NCBI GenBank assembly: GCA_026413225.1
Contig: CM048591.1
Coordinates: 38,223,803 to 38,287,802 of the forward strand
Source: Otis tarda
Taxonomy: Eukaryota; Chordata; Aves; Otidiformes; Otididae
Length of the DNA: 64,000 nt
Direction of reading: 5' to 3'
The notes beneath the pieces were generated by a model. That model was given only the letters and a program-made list of their open reading frames with translations. It made no database searches and was not told the DNA's origin. The position numbers and the translations under genes are program-made. This document shows positions 40,915-51,144 of the stretch, piece by piece. The first letter of the stretch is position 1; every line of letters begins with the position of its first letter.

Positions 40915-41370
40915 CTCGCATGGTGTTGGCTCCCCGTTCCACGCAGTCATGAAGCTGGGAGCCCGGGAACCGCACCACCAAAATCCCGTCTCAGCACCCG
41001 CGGAGGCAGCGGCCGCCGCAGCTCCGCTCCGCCGGGAACACCATCCCTCCTCGGCGGCTCCGCGGGGCGCGGCTCCGCGGGCTGCCCGCCGCCGGGCGCG
41101 CCCCCCCCTCGGCGGCCGCCCCGCCCGCCCGGCGCGGAGCCCCTGCGGGGGTCGCCTGGGCTGCGGAGCGGCGGCGGCTGGGGAGGCAGGAGGATGGGGA
41201 AAGGAGTGGAGTTACGCTAGGAAAAACGGTGAAAACACGCGGAGGAAACAGAGCGGGGGGGTCTGCGCGGGTGGCAGAGCATGTGCGCTTTCACATGACA
41301 CCGGCGCCCCTCGGCAGCTCCCCGCCGCGGATTTCCACTGCGCAGCCACACGGACGCGCGGAGCGCGAGT
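40915..41370 (-). other. Predicted first exon of a minus-strand gene
   Basis: The minus strand reads GAG|GTAAGC at its left end, with the last exon base at 40915 and the intron starting at 40914. This is a near-consensus splice donor. The right end is set by an initiator-like TCACTC with its A at 40370+1000 (41370), 31 bases after the start of a TATAAG box. The exon of about 456 nt is mostly 5' untranslated. Two ATGs lie near its end. The one at 40921-40919 has A at -3 (ACACCATGC) and gives Met-Arg before the splice, in phase 1. The one at 40950-40948 is in poorer context and stays open for 12 codons (MTAWNGEPTPCE) to the exon edge. Either could be the start, or the second could be an upstream frame. 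I do not recognise the protein, and no downstream exon was identified in the 40 kb to the left, so the first intron would be very long or leave the window. Confidence 0.55.
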
Positions 41371-41395
41371 GAGACCCGGCGCGAAGGCGGCAAAG

Positions 41396-41401
41396 CTTAT
41401 A
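41396..41401 (-). promoter_or_regulatory. TATA-like box (TATAAG), minus strand
   Basis: The minus strand reads CTATAAGC inside otherwise GC-only sequence. The first T (41401) is 31 bases upstream of the initiator-like A at 41370, the classical TATA-to-start distance. An isolated AT hexamer at this position in a CpG island argues for function. Confidence 0.55.
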
Positions 41402-41410
41402 GCGGGGGGT

Positions 41411-41440
41411 GGGCGGGGCCGCCGGCGCGGCCCCGCCCGC
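41411..41440. promoter_or_regulatory. GC boxes (Sp1-type)
   Basis: GGGCGGGGCC at 41411-41420 and CCCCGCCCGC at 41431-41440 are two Sp/KLF-type GC boxes in opposite orientation. They sit about 40-70 bases upstream of the predicted minus-strand start and could serve transcription in both directions. Confidence 0.6.
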
Positions 41441-41454
41441 TGTCAGCGCCGCCG

Positions 41455-41459
41455 CCAAT
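41455..41459 (+). promoter_or_regulatory. CCAAT box (NF-Y-type)
   Basis: CCAAT within GCCGCCAATCGC, read as ATTGG on the minus strand, lies about 85 bases upstream of the predicted minus-strand start. NF-Y sites usually work at -60 to -100 and in either orientation, so the spacing fits. It could equally serve a plus-strand start further right. Confidence 0.55.
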
Positions 41460-41539
41460 CGCCGCGCGCCCGCCCGGCACCGCGGCCGCGGGCGGCATCG
41501 CGCTCCCGTCGCTGCTGCCGGCGGCAGCGCGCTGCCCCG

Positions 41540-41850
41540 CTCCGCGCCGGCCGCTCCCGCCAACTTTTTGCTCCGCTGGCTGCTGGCGGGTCCCGCCCAG
41601 CAGCCGCGGTTGGGTGCGGGGGCTCCGACGTGAGTCTGGTCTGCAGCGCTCTGGAGCCTGGGGAGAAAGGTAACGGGCGCAGAAAATCCCCTCGTGTGCC
41701 TCAGTATTTGTTTTCCTTTTTTTTTTTTCTTTTTTTTCCGAGGGGGAGGGGGGTGTCTCTGGGGAGGAAGGTGAAAGCGCTCACCCCGCTGTGATTGTCA
41801 TCGGGGAACTGCATTCCCTTTCCCGACGAGAATGGGAAACTTTGGTGGTG
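41540..41850 (+). promoter_or_regulatory. Possible divergent transcript start region with splice-donor-like sites
   Basis: On the plus strand, three donor-like sites follow the island core: GAC|GTGAGT at 41629/41630, AAAG|GTAACG at 41669/41670 and GGTG|GTGAGT at 41847/41848. An ATG in strong context (AGAATGG) at 41832-41834 gives MGNFG before the third site, but so short a coding piece proves nothing. Divergent non-coding transcription from CpG islands is common. I cannot identify a plus-strand gene and rate this as tentative. Confidence 0.25.
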
Positions 41851-41997
41851 AGTCATTTTCTCATTAAAGAGCGAATCTGAACGTCGAAAGCAGTTTGTTT
41901 TCCCTGTATGAGACTAACAGACGGGTTTGTCCGCGGGCAGCAGGATTTCTCCTGACTTGTAACTCCCCTTCTGAAATAACTGATGTTTTGCCTGTGG

Positions 41998-42112
41998 GGA
42001 AAAAAAAAAGGAAAAAAAAAAGAAAAAAAAATGAAAAAGACAAGACTCTGGGTCTTCCCAATGTTGGTTTTCTTTCTTTCTTTTTTTTTTTTCTTTCTTT
42101 TTTTTTTTCCCG
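41998..42112. repeat. Paired A-rich and T-rich tracts (homopurine/homopyrimidine)
   Basis: A homopurine tract (A runs broken by G, about 41998-42040) is followed after about 30 bases by a homopyrimidine tract (T runs broken by C, about 42070-42112). The centre contains AAGAC TCTGG GTCTT, a small perfect hairpin. The two tracts are roughly complementary in inverted orientation, ending with GGGGAAAA on the left and TTTTCCC on the right. The whole could fold as one long imperfect hairpin or adopt triplex-type structures. Confidence 0.75.
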
Positions 42113-45100
42113 TATGGTAAATCATGGAACACAAACACAGGGCATCTCAGTGGGTCATCTGAGAAACAAGTCCCTGGTAGCAAGAATCACAGTTCCTAAG
42201 CCCAAAGAGGAAAAGGAAACCCCTGATTTAACTGAAGCATACCCATACAAAATTATTCATGTGGACCTCATAAATCAAAATGGGATATATTTTGAAGAGA
42301 GATACTTTTAAGTTAAATATGGACTTGACAAAGTAGATTTATTAATTCCTACATGAATTATCAATGAAGTCCTATTAGGTCTGTTATGGAAGAGATCATA
42401 GGTAGGATCTCTTTTGCTCTGAAAAAGTTAAGAATCAACACAGGAAAGAGACAAAGTCTTGTTTCCACTCTTGATGCAAGCTGTCAAAGCTTTACTCCTG
42501 GGGAACAAGGTGACAGGTTTACAGGAAGCAGTTCTTGTGGTTAGCCTCTTTCACAACGCCTAGTTGAACTGAAACTGAGAAAGACACGAAGAATCTGCTC
42601 TGCCAATATGGAAAATGTTTAGATTTCATGGTGAATTTTAACTGCGTTCACTATGGTGAAGATAGAGACAGTTAAAAACAAAAAATTCATGCAGAATTCC
42701 TAAGATACCAGTGGGGTTTTTTATTCTTGACCATTGTATTTTTGCCATTTATGTACTGCATGTCAAGTTATTAATACTTATTTAGGGCATTTTCTTCGGA
42801 TCCCACTCAGGAACTCTTAACAATTGCTTATTTTTACTCCACTTAATCAGCATACCTTCCAATATCAGTTACATGCTATCCATCTTTTCACTTCACAAGA
42901 ACAGGAGTTTATAGTGGTGTATTTTCTTTGTAATTGAGATTTCGGCAGGTGTCGTTGGGAGCAGACGGGTCTGTCTCTAGGACTCTCTTCTGTGGATTTT
43001 CCCATCAGCCGTCTCTTCAGCCTGCTCATCATGCTCAAAAGTTTCTGAGGTAATTGCGATAAAATGACTCTCACACATCACTTTACAAAGCAAGTTAGAA
43101 AGCATGGGGTCTTCACCTCGTCTTTCTAGTGGGTGTAATTTACCTAATATCTTATTTGGAATTTGAGTGAAGGTTTAATTAGCTCCTGGCTAGTGCTTGT
43201 GGCTTTAGAAAAGCAACTGGGAGAAAGAGCACAGATTCCATCTGCTTCATTCCTGGTATATTGCAACCAAGACACTTTTTTTTTTTTTTTTTCCTCCTGG
43301 ATGTCCACCTAGCAGCTGGAACAAAAGGCAGGTGGATTTGAAGAGGTGGCGATGACTCTTTTTTTCATATTCTGAGTCTTGTTGTTCTTGTCTATGCCAA
43401 TATGATTTTTACATTTAATTGTTGTAAAGCTGCATCCTAACAGCAGTCAAAACTTGGATAGTTAAATAACAAGCTGTCTACTTCTGAAGCAGTGCATTCA
43501 GAATACCTTATGCTATTGCACTAAGTACTGGTGTGCCTTTATTTGGAATTTATATGGTGCTTTTGACGATGGAGACAAAACTGAAATGCCACTATTCTCT
43601 CTTAATTTTATTTTGGTTTTGTTTGCAAACTTTGTCTACAAAACCTGAATAATTTGGGCCTTGAATTTCATTAACTTTTCTCTCTACTATATGGAGCAGC
43701 AATTTTTATTTGTCTATTTTCAGAAGTCCCTGTAGACTTTTAGTTTATTTGTTTGTCTTGGTCCAATATAGTCTACGTGTCACGATGTCTGAGCTAACTT
43801 CTTCACTAGCTGGAGCAAGTTGTTGAATTTGCAATTTATTCTGATACTTAGGATGAGATGTTTTCTGCTAAGCACTAGTAACGGTGGAAATAAAATGGTA
43901 CATATAATGAACTTCCGTGAGCACTAGGCAAATTGTAACTACTTTATTCCAAAATGTATGGGTGCTTGAAACCATTAGGTGTCAAAGCAGGTAAACAACA
44001 CACAGGAAAGCAACATGATCTGAGGTCATACTGGAATTTATAGTGTATTTAAAAACTGAATGCACACCTTCAGTAGTTAAATAATCTGAGTGGTACAATT
44101 CAGCTCACTGTTCTTGCAAGAGGGTAGATACCCTAGGTTTCAAAGAGCCTTTAATGGGATTTCTCATCTCAGATGAGTGCTTCAGAGGAAAGGTTTTTAA
44201 AAAGCCAAGCATAAAGACTTAAAATACAATAAATATATTTTTTTTTAACTTCAAAATGTAAACAAATATTTTATTAAAAAAAAAAACATTGCTAATATAT
44301 TTTCACTGCAAACTAAACAATGAGAAATTGCCTTTCAGAATACTCACTTGCACCTTTCCCAAGGCTCTCTGGATGACAAATCTTCTAAGACAATATTTAA
44401 GGCCAGATAGTTTTATCATTTTAATCATTTGCAATATATTCATTAGAGCTGTAGCAAGTTATGCCTAATTTAGCTGCTTCATTAAAAATTACTGAATAGA
44501 AAATAGTCAAAACAAACTGTGTCTACAGGCCCCATTTCATTCCCCTGGATATCAATGGCTAATTTCTGTTGCCATGAAAGGAAGCCAGATGCATCCCATA
44601 GTCAAAATTTATTTCTTAGATACAATAGGAGCAAGATTGGTCACAGTTTTCTTTGTCTCATCTGTCTCCAGCAGATACAGTCTCATTGCCAGACGTTGCT
44701 AACTTTATGTGAGTAATGAGAAAGACTTTCTAATTTTTTATGTTATGACTTCTGCACGGAATTATTGACAGGAATCTGAACTTCTCCTGGAGATTCTTCA
44801 CTTTAGATTCACTTTCTAAATTCTTTCCCATTTCTTTATGCCTGCAGTCTGAAAACATGCCCATACACTATCCTGAGTTTATATCCTATAAAACCTTGTA
44901 ACCATCATGAAATTTCAAACTGTTTCCACAGAATATTATTTAATTCAAGAACTGTGTAATTTTTTTGCAAACTAGTAATTTTTTTTTAAAAGCAGCCCTA
45001 GAAAATCCTGACACAATCAGAAACAATATTCAGTAATTGAAAATCTTTAATTATGCCAATTTAGTTTTAGAAGCTGAGAATGTAATGCATTATGCATGAC

Positions 45101-46559
45101 AGAATAACCAGAAACTTGAAAAAATCAAAATGAAAAACCATACGTGATTATTTGCTCTGTCTTGTGAGATGAAAAGCAATCCCTAGCCACAAAGAAGGAA
45201 TCACAGCTGCTGTAAATACTTCATGAGATTTAAAACCTGATGTTTTCTATAACATTGAAAATTTGTTATAAAATTTACGTAGTTGATATGTTTAAAGATT
45301 TTTTTCTTACAAATGCATTGTTTTTTTAAATTACTGCTGAAACCTCATTTCGTTCCATATGTTCTTCCCTGCTCTGACGGCAGAAGTTTTGGAGTGACTT
45401 ACCCCTGCTTTAGGTACAGTGTCAATCACTGCATCATCATATAAAATGTCTCACTTAAATATATCTTTGAACAAGAACGGATACTAGGTGAGAGTTCCAG
45501 CCCCCACAATGTTTACTGAAAATGGTCAGTGACTGAAAAGGCTGGCTCTAAGGATATAACTGCTGGTCAGAGCTGCGTGAACCCTAGAACACCACAAACC
45601 TTAAAATGATAGCTTGGGTCATAAAGCTCAGACAGGGGAAGGGCTAAGTTTGATGGTAGTACCTGTGCCCAAATAACCCGGTGTTTGCTCTGGAGAAACT
45701 CCAGCATTTTCGGATGTTGATGAAGTGAGAAGGAAGCAGTGGAAGACTGTTGTCCTGCCGAAAAAAGCTGCTGAGAGGCAATGACCCTCCGACATTTGTG
45801 TCCACATTCTCCTTCCTTGGCAGGGTCAGGCATTCCTAAGCTGTTTCATGGCAACCCAAGAGGAAGAATGGGCTTCAGTGAAGGAGACAGAAAGATGAGT
45901 GTTGGAAGGAATACGCAGGCAAAAAAAAAGCTCTAGGAAAGAAGCAGGAGGGAGAAGACCTACCTAGAGATGAGTGCTTCAGATCCTCCTGCTAGCAGCT
46001 TCTGAGGGACGAGGCACTATACGGCAGGAACAAGGTGATTCTTCAAATGTGTACTGCTCTCATGCAGTAGTTTAAAAGGCAAGGATCTATTATAGCCAAA
46101 GATTTTCCACTTTAAATGGATGCTGACCTTCCAGCTAGATATTCTTTTTGTCTCTTGGAAGCAGTCTGATTTTTTAAATTTTTAATGTTGTTTCACTGCA
46201 AAAAAAAAAGCAAAACTCAGAATACAGATATTTTATTTATCAGGAAATGAATTAATTTTCTGGTGAAATCCCAGTTTTCCTATTCATATCTATGCACCAC
46301 AGTTTTACATTTTAAAATCAAAGAAGGTCAAAAAGTTTGTTTTAAAATATTAATTGGGTTCTTTTCATTGTATGCAAAATGGATAACTATTATTTCTGAG
46401 CTAATGTCTGTTTAGAAAGTCATTATTTTTAGTTCAGTACGTTTTGATGAACTAGCTATTTACATATTTTTTTCAAATCAGTCTTTCACTATGAGAAGGA
46501 TCAAAAAGCACATACTTAGTTTTAATTCTTTTTTGAAAAAGGTAAAATTAAGGTAAACA
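42113..46559. other. Non-coding DNA right of the CpG island
   Basis: Mostly AT-rich sequence without recognisable exons. A frame open on the plus strand through 42311 has a non-repetitive tail of about 55 codons after the low-complexity part, but I cannot assign it. T runs lie at 43275-43292, and A and T runs near 44240-44290. The minus-strand frame at 45567-45833 is not recognised. Confidence 0.55.
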
Positions 46560-46578
46560 GTAACATTTTGTATTCGAG

Positions 46579-46672
46579 ATTCCAATTTCAGTCATAACCT
46601 GTGTTAAAATACACGGGTTAAAATGGCTGTATGCCATGGTTAAAATACACAGGTTATGACTGAAATTGGAAT
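46579..46672. repeat. Perfect 26-bp inverted repeat with 42-bp spacer
   Basis: The arm at 46579-46604 (starting ATTCCAATTTCAGTC) is exactly complementary in reverse to 46647-46672 (ending GACTGAAATTGGAAT). Outside the perfect arms, weaker inverted similarity continues for roughly 20 bases, with many differences being transitions. The spacer contains a further small hairpin, ATGGC TGTAT GCCAT, and the words GTTAAAATACACGGG and GTTAAAATACACAGG, which are direct near-repeats across the structure. RNA from either strand would form a long stem-loop. It may come from a template-switch event or be the remnant of a foldback-type element. Confidence 0.9.
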
Positions 46673-48154
46673 CTTGGGTATAAAGAATGACAGGAACATG
46701 AAACAGAAAAATTTTGAAAAATTTAGAGAGCCTGACATCCTGGACTTTACAAGAAGGATGAAACACACTGACAGGGAGTAACCTATAACCTTCTTTTGAA
46801 CATTGAGGAAGTTATTGTTATGTTACAATAAATTAATACTTGCACAAAAACAATAGGCTAGAGATAAAAAGTTAGTTTGGACTTAGCAGTTTAAAATGGC
46901 CGTATTCCGTGCTTTTGAACTGAAGAAAGAAATATGTTGTCCCAGTTTTCACTGAACCAGGATACGTTTAGGTTTCTATATTTTGCTCTTCTTGTGGCTT
47001 TCGAGGTTTTCATATCTGGGGTTCTGTTTTAGACTAATCTCCCATGCACATTAAGTCTACCTCTACGCTCTGCAGCTTTAGCTGTAGCTCATGGCAACAG
47101 CTACAGTTAAGGATGCTTAAGGGCTTCTATTCTAAAGCAGCTTTTTAGTTTCTTCTAACTTTTTAATATTTATTCTTTCTTTCTTTCAGGACCAAAGGTA
47201 TTTATAGAATGACCTGGTACAGAAAGAGACTTTTCGTTCACGGAATACACACCTACTACATGATGATATTCCAGAGCTATATACAAAGTTATTCTTTATT
47301 TCTGTGTTTGTAAAGTATTAGTAAACAAAACAGTAAAAACCTCTAGTGAGCAGGTGCAACCTATTCACATTGCATATACTGCAAATACTTTGAGAATTGT
47401 ATACAGTCGGTTACCTCCTATTTTTATAGTGAAAACTAAAATTGCTTTCAACATAGTTACCTTTGAAATTGGTATCCTAAAATACTTATTTTTCAGATGG
47501 TTGGAAAAAATATGCTCAAGCACTGTCCAAACACTAAGGCCAGCGATGTTCAAAGTGCCCATTGTTGGCCTAGTTTTTTACGTGGATGAGAATAGAATCC
47601 AGCTTTTGAAAACATGCATACTAAAAAGCAGATTTTTTAAAAAAAATGTTAAAGTAGATATTTAAAGAGAATAAAAGAGCCTACAGATTGCTTACCCCTA
47701 TTTTTGGCATGATCCATTTACAGGCCAACGCAAAGCAAACAAGATAGTTACGTCAGATAACAAAAACAGTCTCCGAAACCAGAAGTGACTATCTGTGCTC
47801 CCCTTTCATAAAAAGCTGTTTCTCATATAAGGCTATTAGCGCCACTTTAATTCATGCAGTTAATGTTTCTTTCCAGTTCATAGGCCAATCCCAAGAGGGG
47901 AAAATTGTCCTCAGCTCAACCCCTTATATGAAGCAGGCAGATTTAGCAAGTCTTGATCTGAGAAAGTACTAATGCAAATGCTTAAGATTAAACATGTGGT
48001 TATGTGCTTTTCTGAATTAGAATCTGTGTCAGGATGCTTATTTAGCTACAATTCTGATATTATTAAAATCTTCCTGTGTTGGCTGAGCTAATACAGAAAG
48101 TGGCATTGTTTTGAATGTTCCTTTTATTTTGTACGTTTTCGGTAAGTTACATAG

Positions 48155-48195
48155 GATATATATTTGTATATATATTTGTATAAATATTTGTATGA
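48155..48195. repeat. 12-bp AT-rich tandem repeat
   Basis: Three copies of a unit close to ATATATATTTGT in tandem, the last with one or two differences. A simple minisatellite-like repeat. Confidence 0.85.
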
Positions 48196-48429
48196 AAGAC
48201 ATAAATTAGTGAATAAACATTGCCTGCTTAAATGAAAAAAATGTTTTTATTATATTCATTGTGATAAGATATGATTATGACTGAGTCCACTGCTAGATAC
48301 AGTGATATAAAAACGCTGAATAACTCATATTTGTGGGTAGATGTGCAAAGAAAAGTTCTCATAAGATATGTTTGAAACTATACTAACAGTGCTGTGTGTT
48401 GCTCCAACATGAAAACAGGCACTGCTTAA

Positions 48430-48860
48430 ATATTTCAAGTGTTAAATATCTCCGCACCTCCAGCATAGCCGGCTCATGGATGGATAAATGCACAGCTTGA
48501 ACACAAATTAGCAAGGCCGAGGAGCTAATATTCCTTTAAACCTCAGGTTTCCAGGCTGGCCAGTTGCACCTGACAAACTGCAAATGTTCTCTGCTGGTAT
48601 CTTCCGCTTAAATCCTTAGAATAGGAAAATGTAAAAGCCCACTAGGACACAGTGTAGCATAAAGATGCCAGAGCTAGCTTTAAATGAATTATTTTGGGTA
48701 CTGGCAACAGTCAAGCTGTGATAGCAGAGAGCTAGCTCTGCGTAAGAAGTTTATTCTGCTGCATGGGCAAGTTTAGCAGCCTGTCCTGCACTCCGTGCTG
48801 TTATGGTGAGATGGCTGCAACGCGGTATTTTGCATAATACCTCTCATGCAAAATGGATCC
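48430..48860. promoter_or_regulatory. Candidate enhancer with palindromic sites
   Basis: Repeat-free sequence with clustered site-like words: an E-box CACCTG near 48567, a perfect 12-base palindrome AGAGCTAGCTCT at 48728-48739, and an inverted pair ATTTTGCAT (48827-48835) and ATGCAAAAT (48846-48854) separated by 10 bases. The last pair resembles two opposed octamer-like POU sites. The clustering suggests a regulatory element, but conservation and activity are unknown. Confidence 0.25.
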
Positions 48861-51006
48861 GACCGAGTGGAGGCACGCGGCAAAAAGCTGTTAGCTGGGC
48901 CTGGGTTACACTGCAGTATAATGCACAGAAATTATTCTGACGATTTCTGCCTCTTCGTGAAACCACTTCACTCTTACTCACAGCTTTCCCAGGTGAAATG
49001 TCTTGGGGTGCATCCTCTGTTTCTCCAGAAAGAAAACATTCACATGACATGAAAGTAATTAGGTGTTTCTAAGGAAGGCTGCTTCACGATTTATAATGGG
49101 ATATGGGTTCAAACAAAGAGGAAGTCCCCAAACAAGACTCTCAAATAAAATTAACAGCTTCAAGCCTGCTGCTGCTGCTAATAGGATGCACCAAAAACAC
49201 AAGTGTCTTTCTCTCTCTTTGCTTTTAATGCCAGGCACAAAGAACAAGATCCTGGTCCCCTACGCCTATGGTGGGTTGCCGCTGCGTGGCAGGGAGGTAG
49301 CTCCTGTGTCAAAACACATGCTTTCTTGGCAGGTGGACAAGGGACAACTGTCCAAAGAGGTATTAAGTCCAGTGATTAAGGAGTATGAAAACACAATAGT
49401 AATTTCAATTAACAGACAAAATGTAAACACAGGAACATTTGGAAATTGTTCACGAGAGAACAGCGAGGGGACAGACTAACAGGACTCAATTTTCAATACA
49501 GTAAAACTAACAAAGAAACTATAGGCTAAATATCCTGTATTCACTAATTAGTGATTATTACTCAGGATTGGAGATCTGTGTGGAAACAGAGAAGTGTGAA
49601 GATAACTGTCTTGTTGCCACAACAAAATAAAATTAACATAATGGTCATACTCCTGTTATCTTTCTAAAACTTTGCTGATTTGTAAACACTGCCATTTTAG
49701 CCACACAAAATTAGAGAATTACCTTAAGTGGGACACAGGATCATATTACTCCATATTACGCATAATACTTAGGCTTTTGTGTTAAAAGTCCTTATTTACA
49801 GGAACAAGAGGATAGAGAGCAAGTGGGAGGATAAGTACTGATAGACACAGGAACACAAAATTAAAAATAAATATGAAAGAGCCTTACAAGCACCATATAA
49901 TCCCTTGAAGCTCTACTTCGTACTGTATTACATCATGTTTTGTATAACATGTTTTTTTGTAATCTTGCCCAGCACACCGCAACTACTGTGATGAGACCAG
50001 AGAGAGAGAATACTGAGGGAGTGGAAGGCTGCATAATGCTTCTCATAAATCTTCTGCATTTTAGGAGATCTTGCGAATGTTATACATGTACTTTCTACCC
50101 TGACTAGTCACAGTACTCTGACCAGACTCAAAAAGCTTGGAATCCATAGAAGCAGTGATTTTTTTGAGGGCTGGTAAGTGTTAAGTTTTGGAAAAGATGA
50201 TAAAACTTGTTTTTTTCAGCTTTAAGAAGTCTGTAGGCTCTTGAGATTTTGATTTATTTGGATGTAAAGAGTACAGTGCTTGCCATTGTCAGAGAATAAA
50301 TATTGCCTTAGACCATTATATGATACAATATGATAATTTCTGTACTCCTAAAGGCTTGCTAGAGGGTTCAAGTGCTATGTTTGTATGACTTTGTATGTTC
50401 CAAAATAGTTTTTAAAAGCTTTATGTTTAGGAGAAAAAAAAATATTGTGTCAGAAAACTTTGGTAGGATATGACCAAGATAGATTAGGTAATTATACATT
50501 GTAGACGTTTTTGGACTGCTCTACTCAGTGTTTCTTTTTGATTGGGAAGGTAATAAAAAAAAAGGAGTAAATTTTCTAGAAATAAAATAAAACAATGCCA
50601 AGCACCGCCAAACCACTTTAAAATTACAGGAAAAAAAATCAAATCATTTTGAGGAGTCAAAGAGATAATGAAAACATCATTCAGACAACAATTTTGTGAA
50701 GTTGTTCCTTGTAATCTGTAGAAGCCATAGTATGTTTACTTTTGTTTTGTTTTTCATTCCAACAGTAAAACAAAAAGACCAAAATTAAAAATATTTTTCC
50801 CTGCTTCCTCTTTTGAACAATGCCATCGAAACAGACATGTCATTGAAAGAAGCAGCCACTTTCTCCTTTGTCAAATACACAGTAATTGAACCAACACTAG
50901 ACAAACAAACCAACCAACCAACTGCTCCTCTGTGCCCTTCCCCCTGGCCAGCCACATGGCCTCTTATGCATTTGGAACAGCTTCTGCGCTGAATCAAACC
51001 TTTCAT

Positions 51007-51144
51007 TCATAGAATCATAGAATGGTTTGGGTTGGAAGGGACCTTTAAAGGTCATGTAGTCTAACCCCCTGCAAGGAACAGGGACATCTTCAGCTAGACC
51101 AGGTTGCTCAGAGCCTCATCCAACCTGGCCTTGAATGTTTCCAA
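51007..51144 (-). mobile_element. CR1 LINE 3'-end fragment
   Basis: Beginning with TTCATAGAATCATAGAATGG and passing through GGTTGGAAGGGACC, a CAACCTGGCCTTGAA-type segment and CAGGTTGCTCAGAG, this is about 138 bases of the CR1 3' end in reverse orientation. The eight-base tail is on the left. It is longer than the other two copies and diverged from the usual avian consensus at several places. The right-hand edge is approximate. It has no coding capacity. Confidence 0.92.

Larger units (their letters stand above)
39820..41690. promoter_or_regulatory. CpG island
   Basis: The sequence changes abruptly from AT-rich to strongly GC-rich with very frequent CG dinucleotides, densest at about 40960-41640, and falls back after about 41.7 kb. 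This is the signature of an unmethylated vertebrate promoter. It carries GC boxes, a CCAAT box, a TATA-like box, a good minus-strand splice donor, and a run of 14 G at 40037-40050 with another G run near 40213-40222. Long frames on both strands here (for example 40505-41794 plus and 39813-40535 minus) arise because stop codons are rare in GC-rich DNA. They overlap each other in several frames and show arginine-, proline- and glycine-rich translations, so I do not call them genes. Confidence 0.93.
46673..51006. other. Non-coding DNA, including a candidate enhancer
   Basis: No exon is certain. At 47164-47189 the plus strand has a long pyrimidine tract ending in CAG, a strong acceptor-like site, and an AATAAA follows at 47670-47675. 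This could mark a terminal exon of a divergent transcript but is unproven. An AT-rich 12-base repeat lies at 48155-48195. The section 48430-48860 is described separately. The plus-strand frame at 49063-49479 (138 codons) shows no domain. Confidence 0.5.

Noticed and set aside
40505-41794. 429-codon plus-strand frame, and several other long frames on both strands in the CpG island
   Set aside because: Stops are rare in CG-rich DNA. The frames overlap each other on both strands, the translations are dominated by Arg, Pro, Gly and Ala without domains, and the promoter elements and the predicted minus-strand exon lie inside them.
41895-42311. 138-codon frame with lysine- and phenylalanine-rich runs
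   Set aside because: Its middle is just the translation of the A-rich and T-rich tracts. Only the last part is non-repetitive, and it is listed separately as a weak observation.
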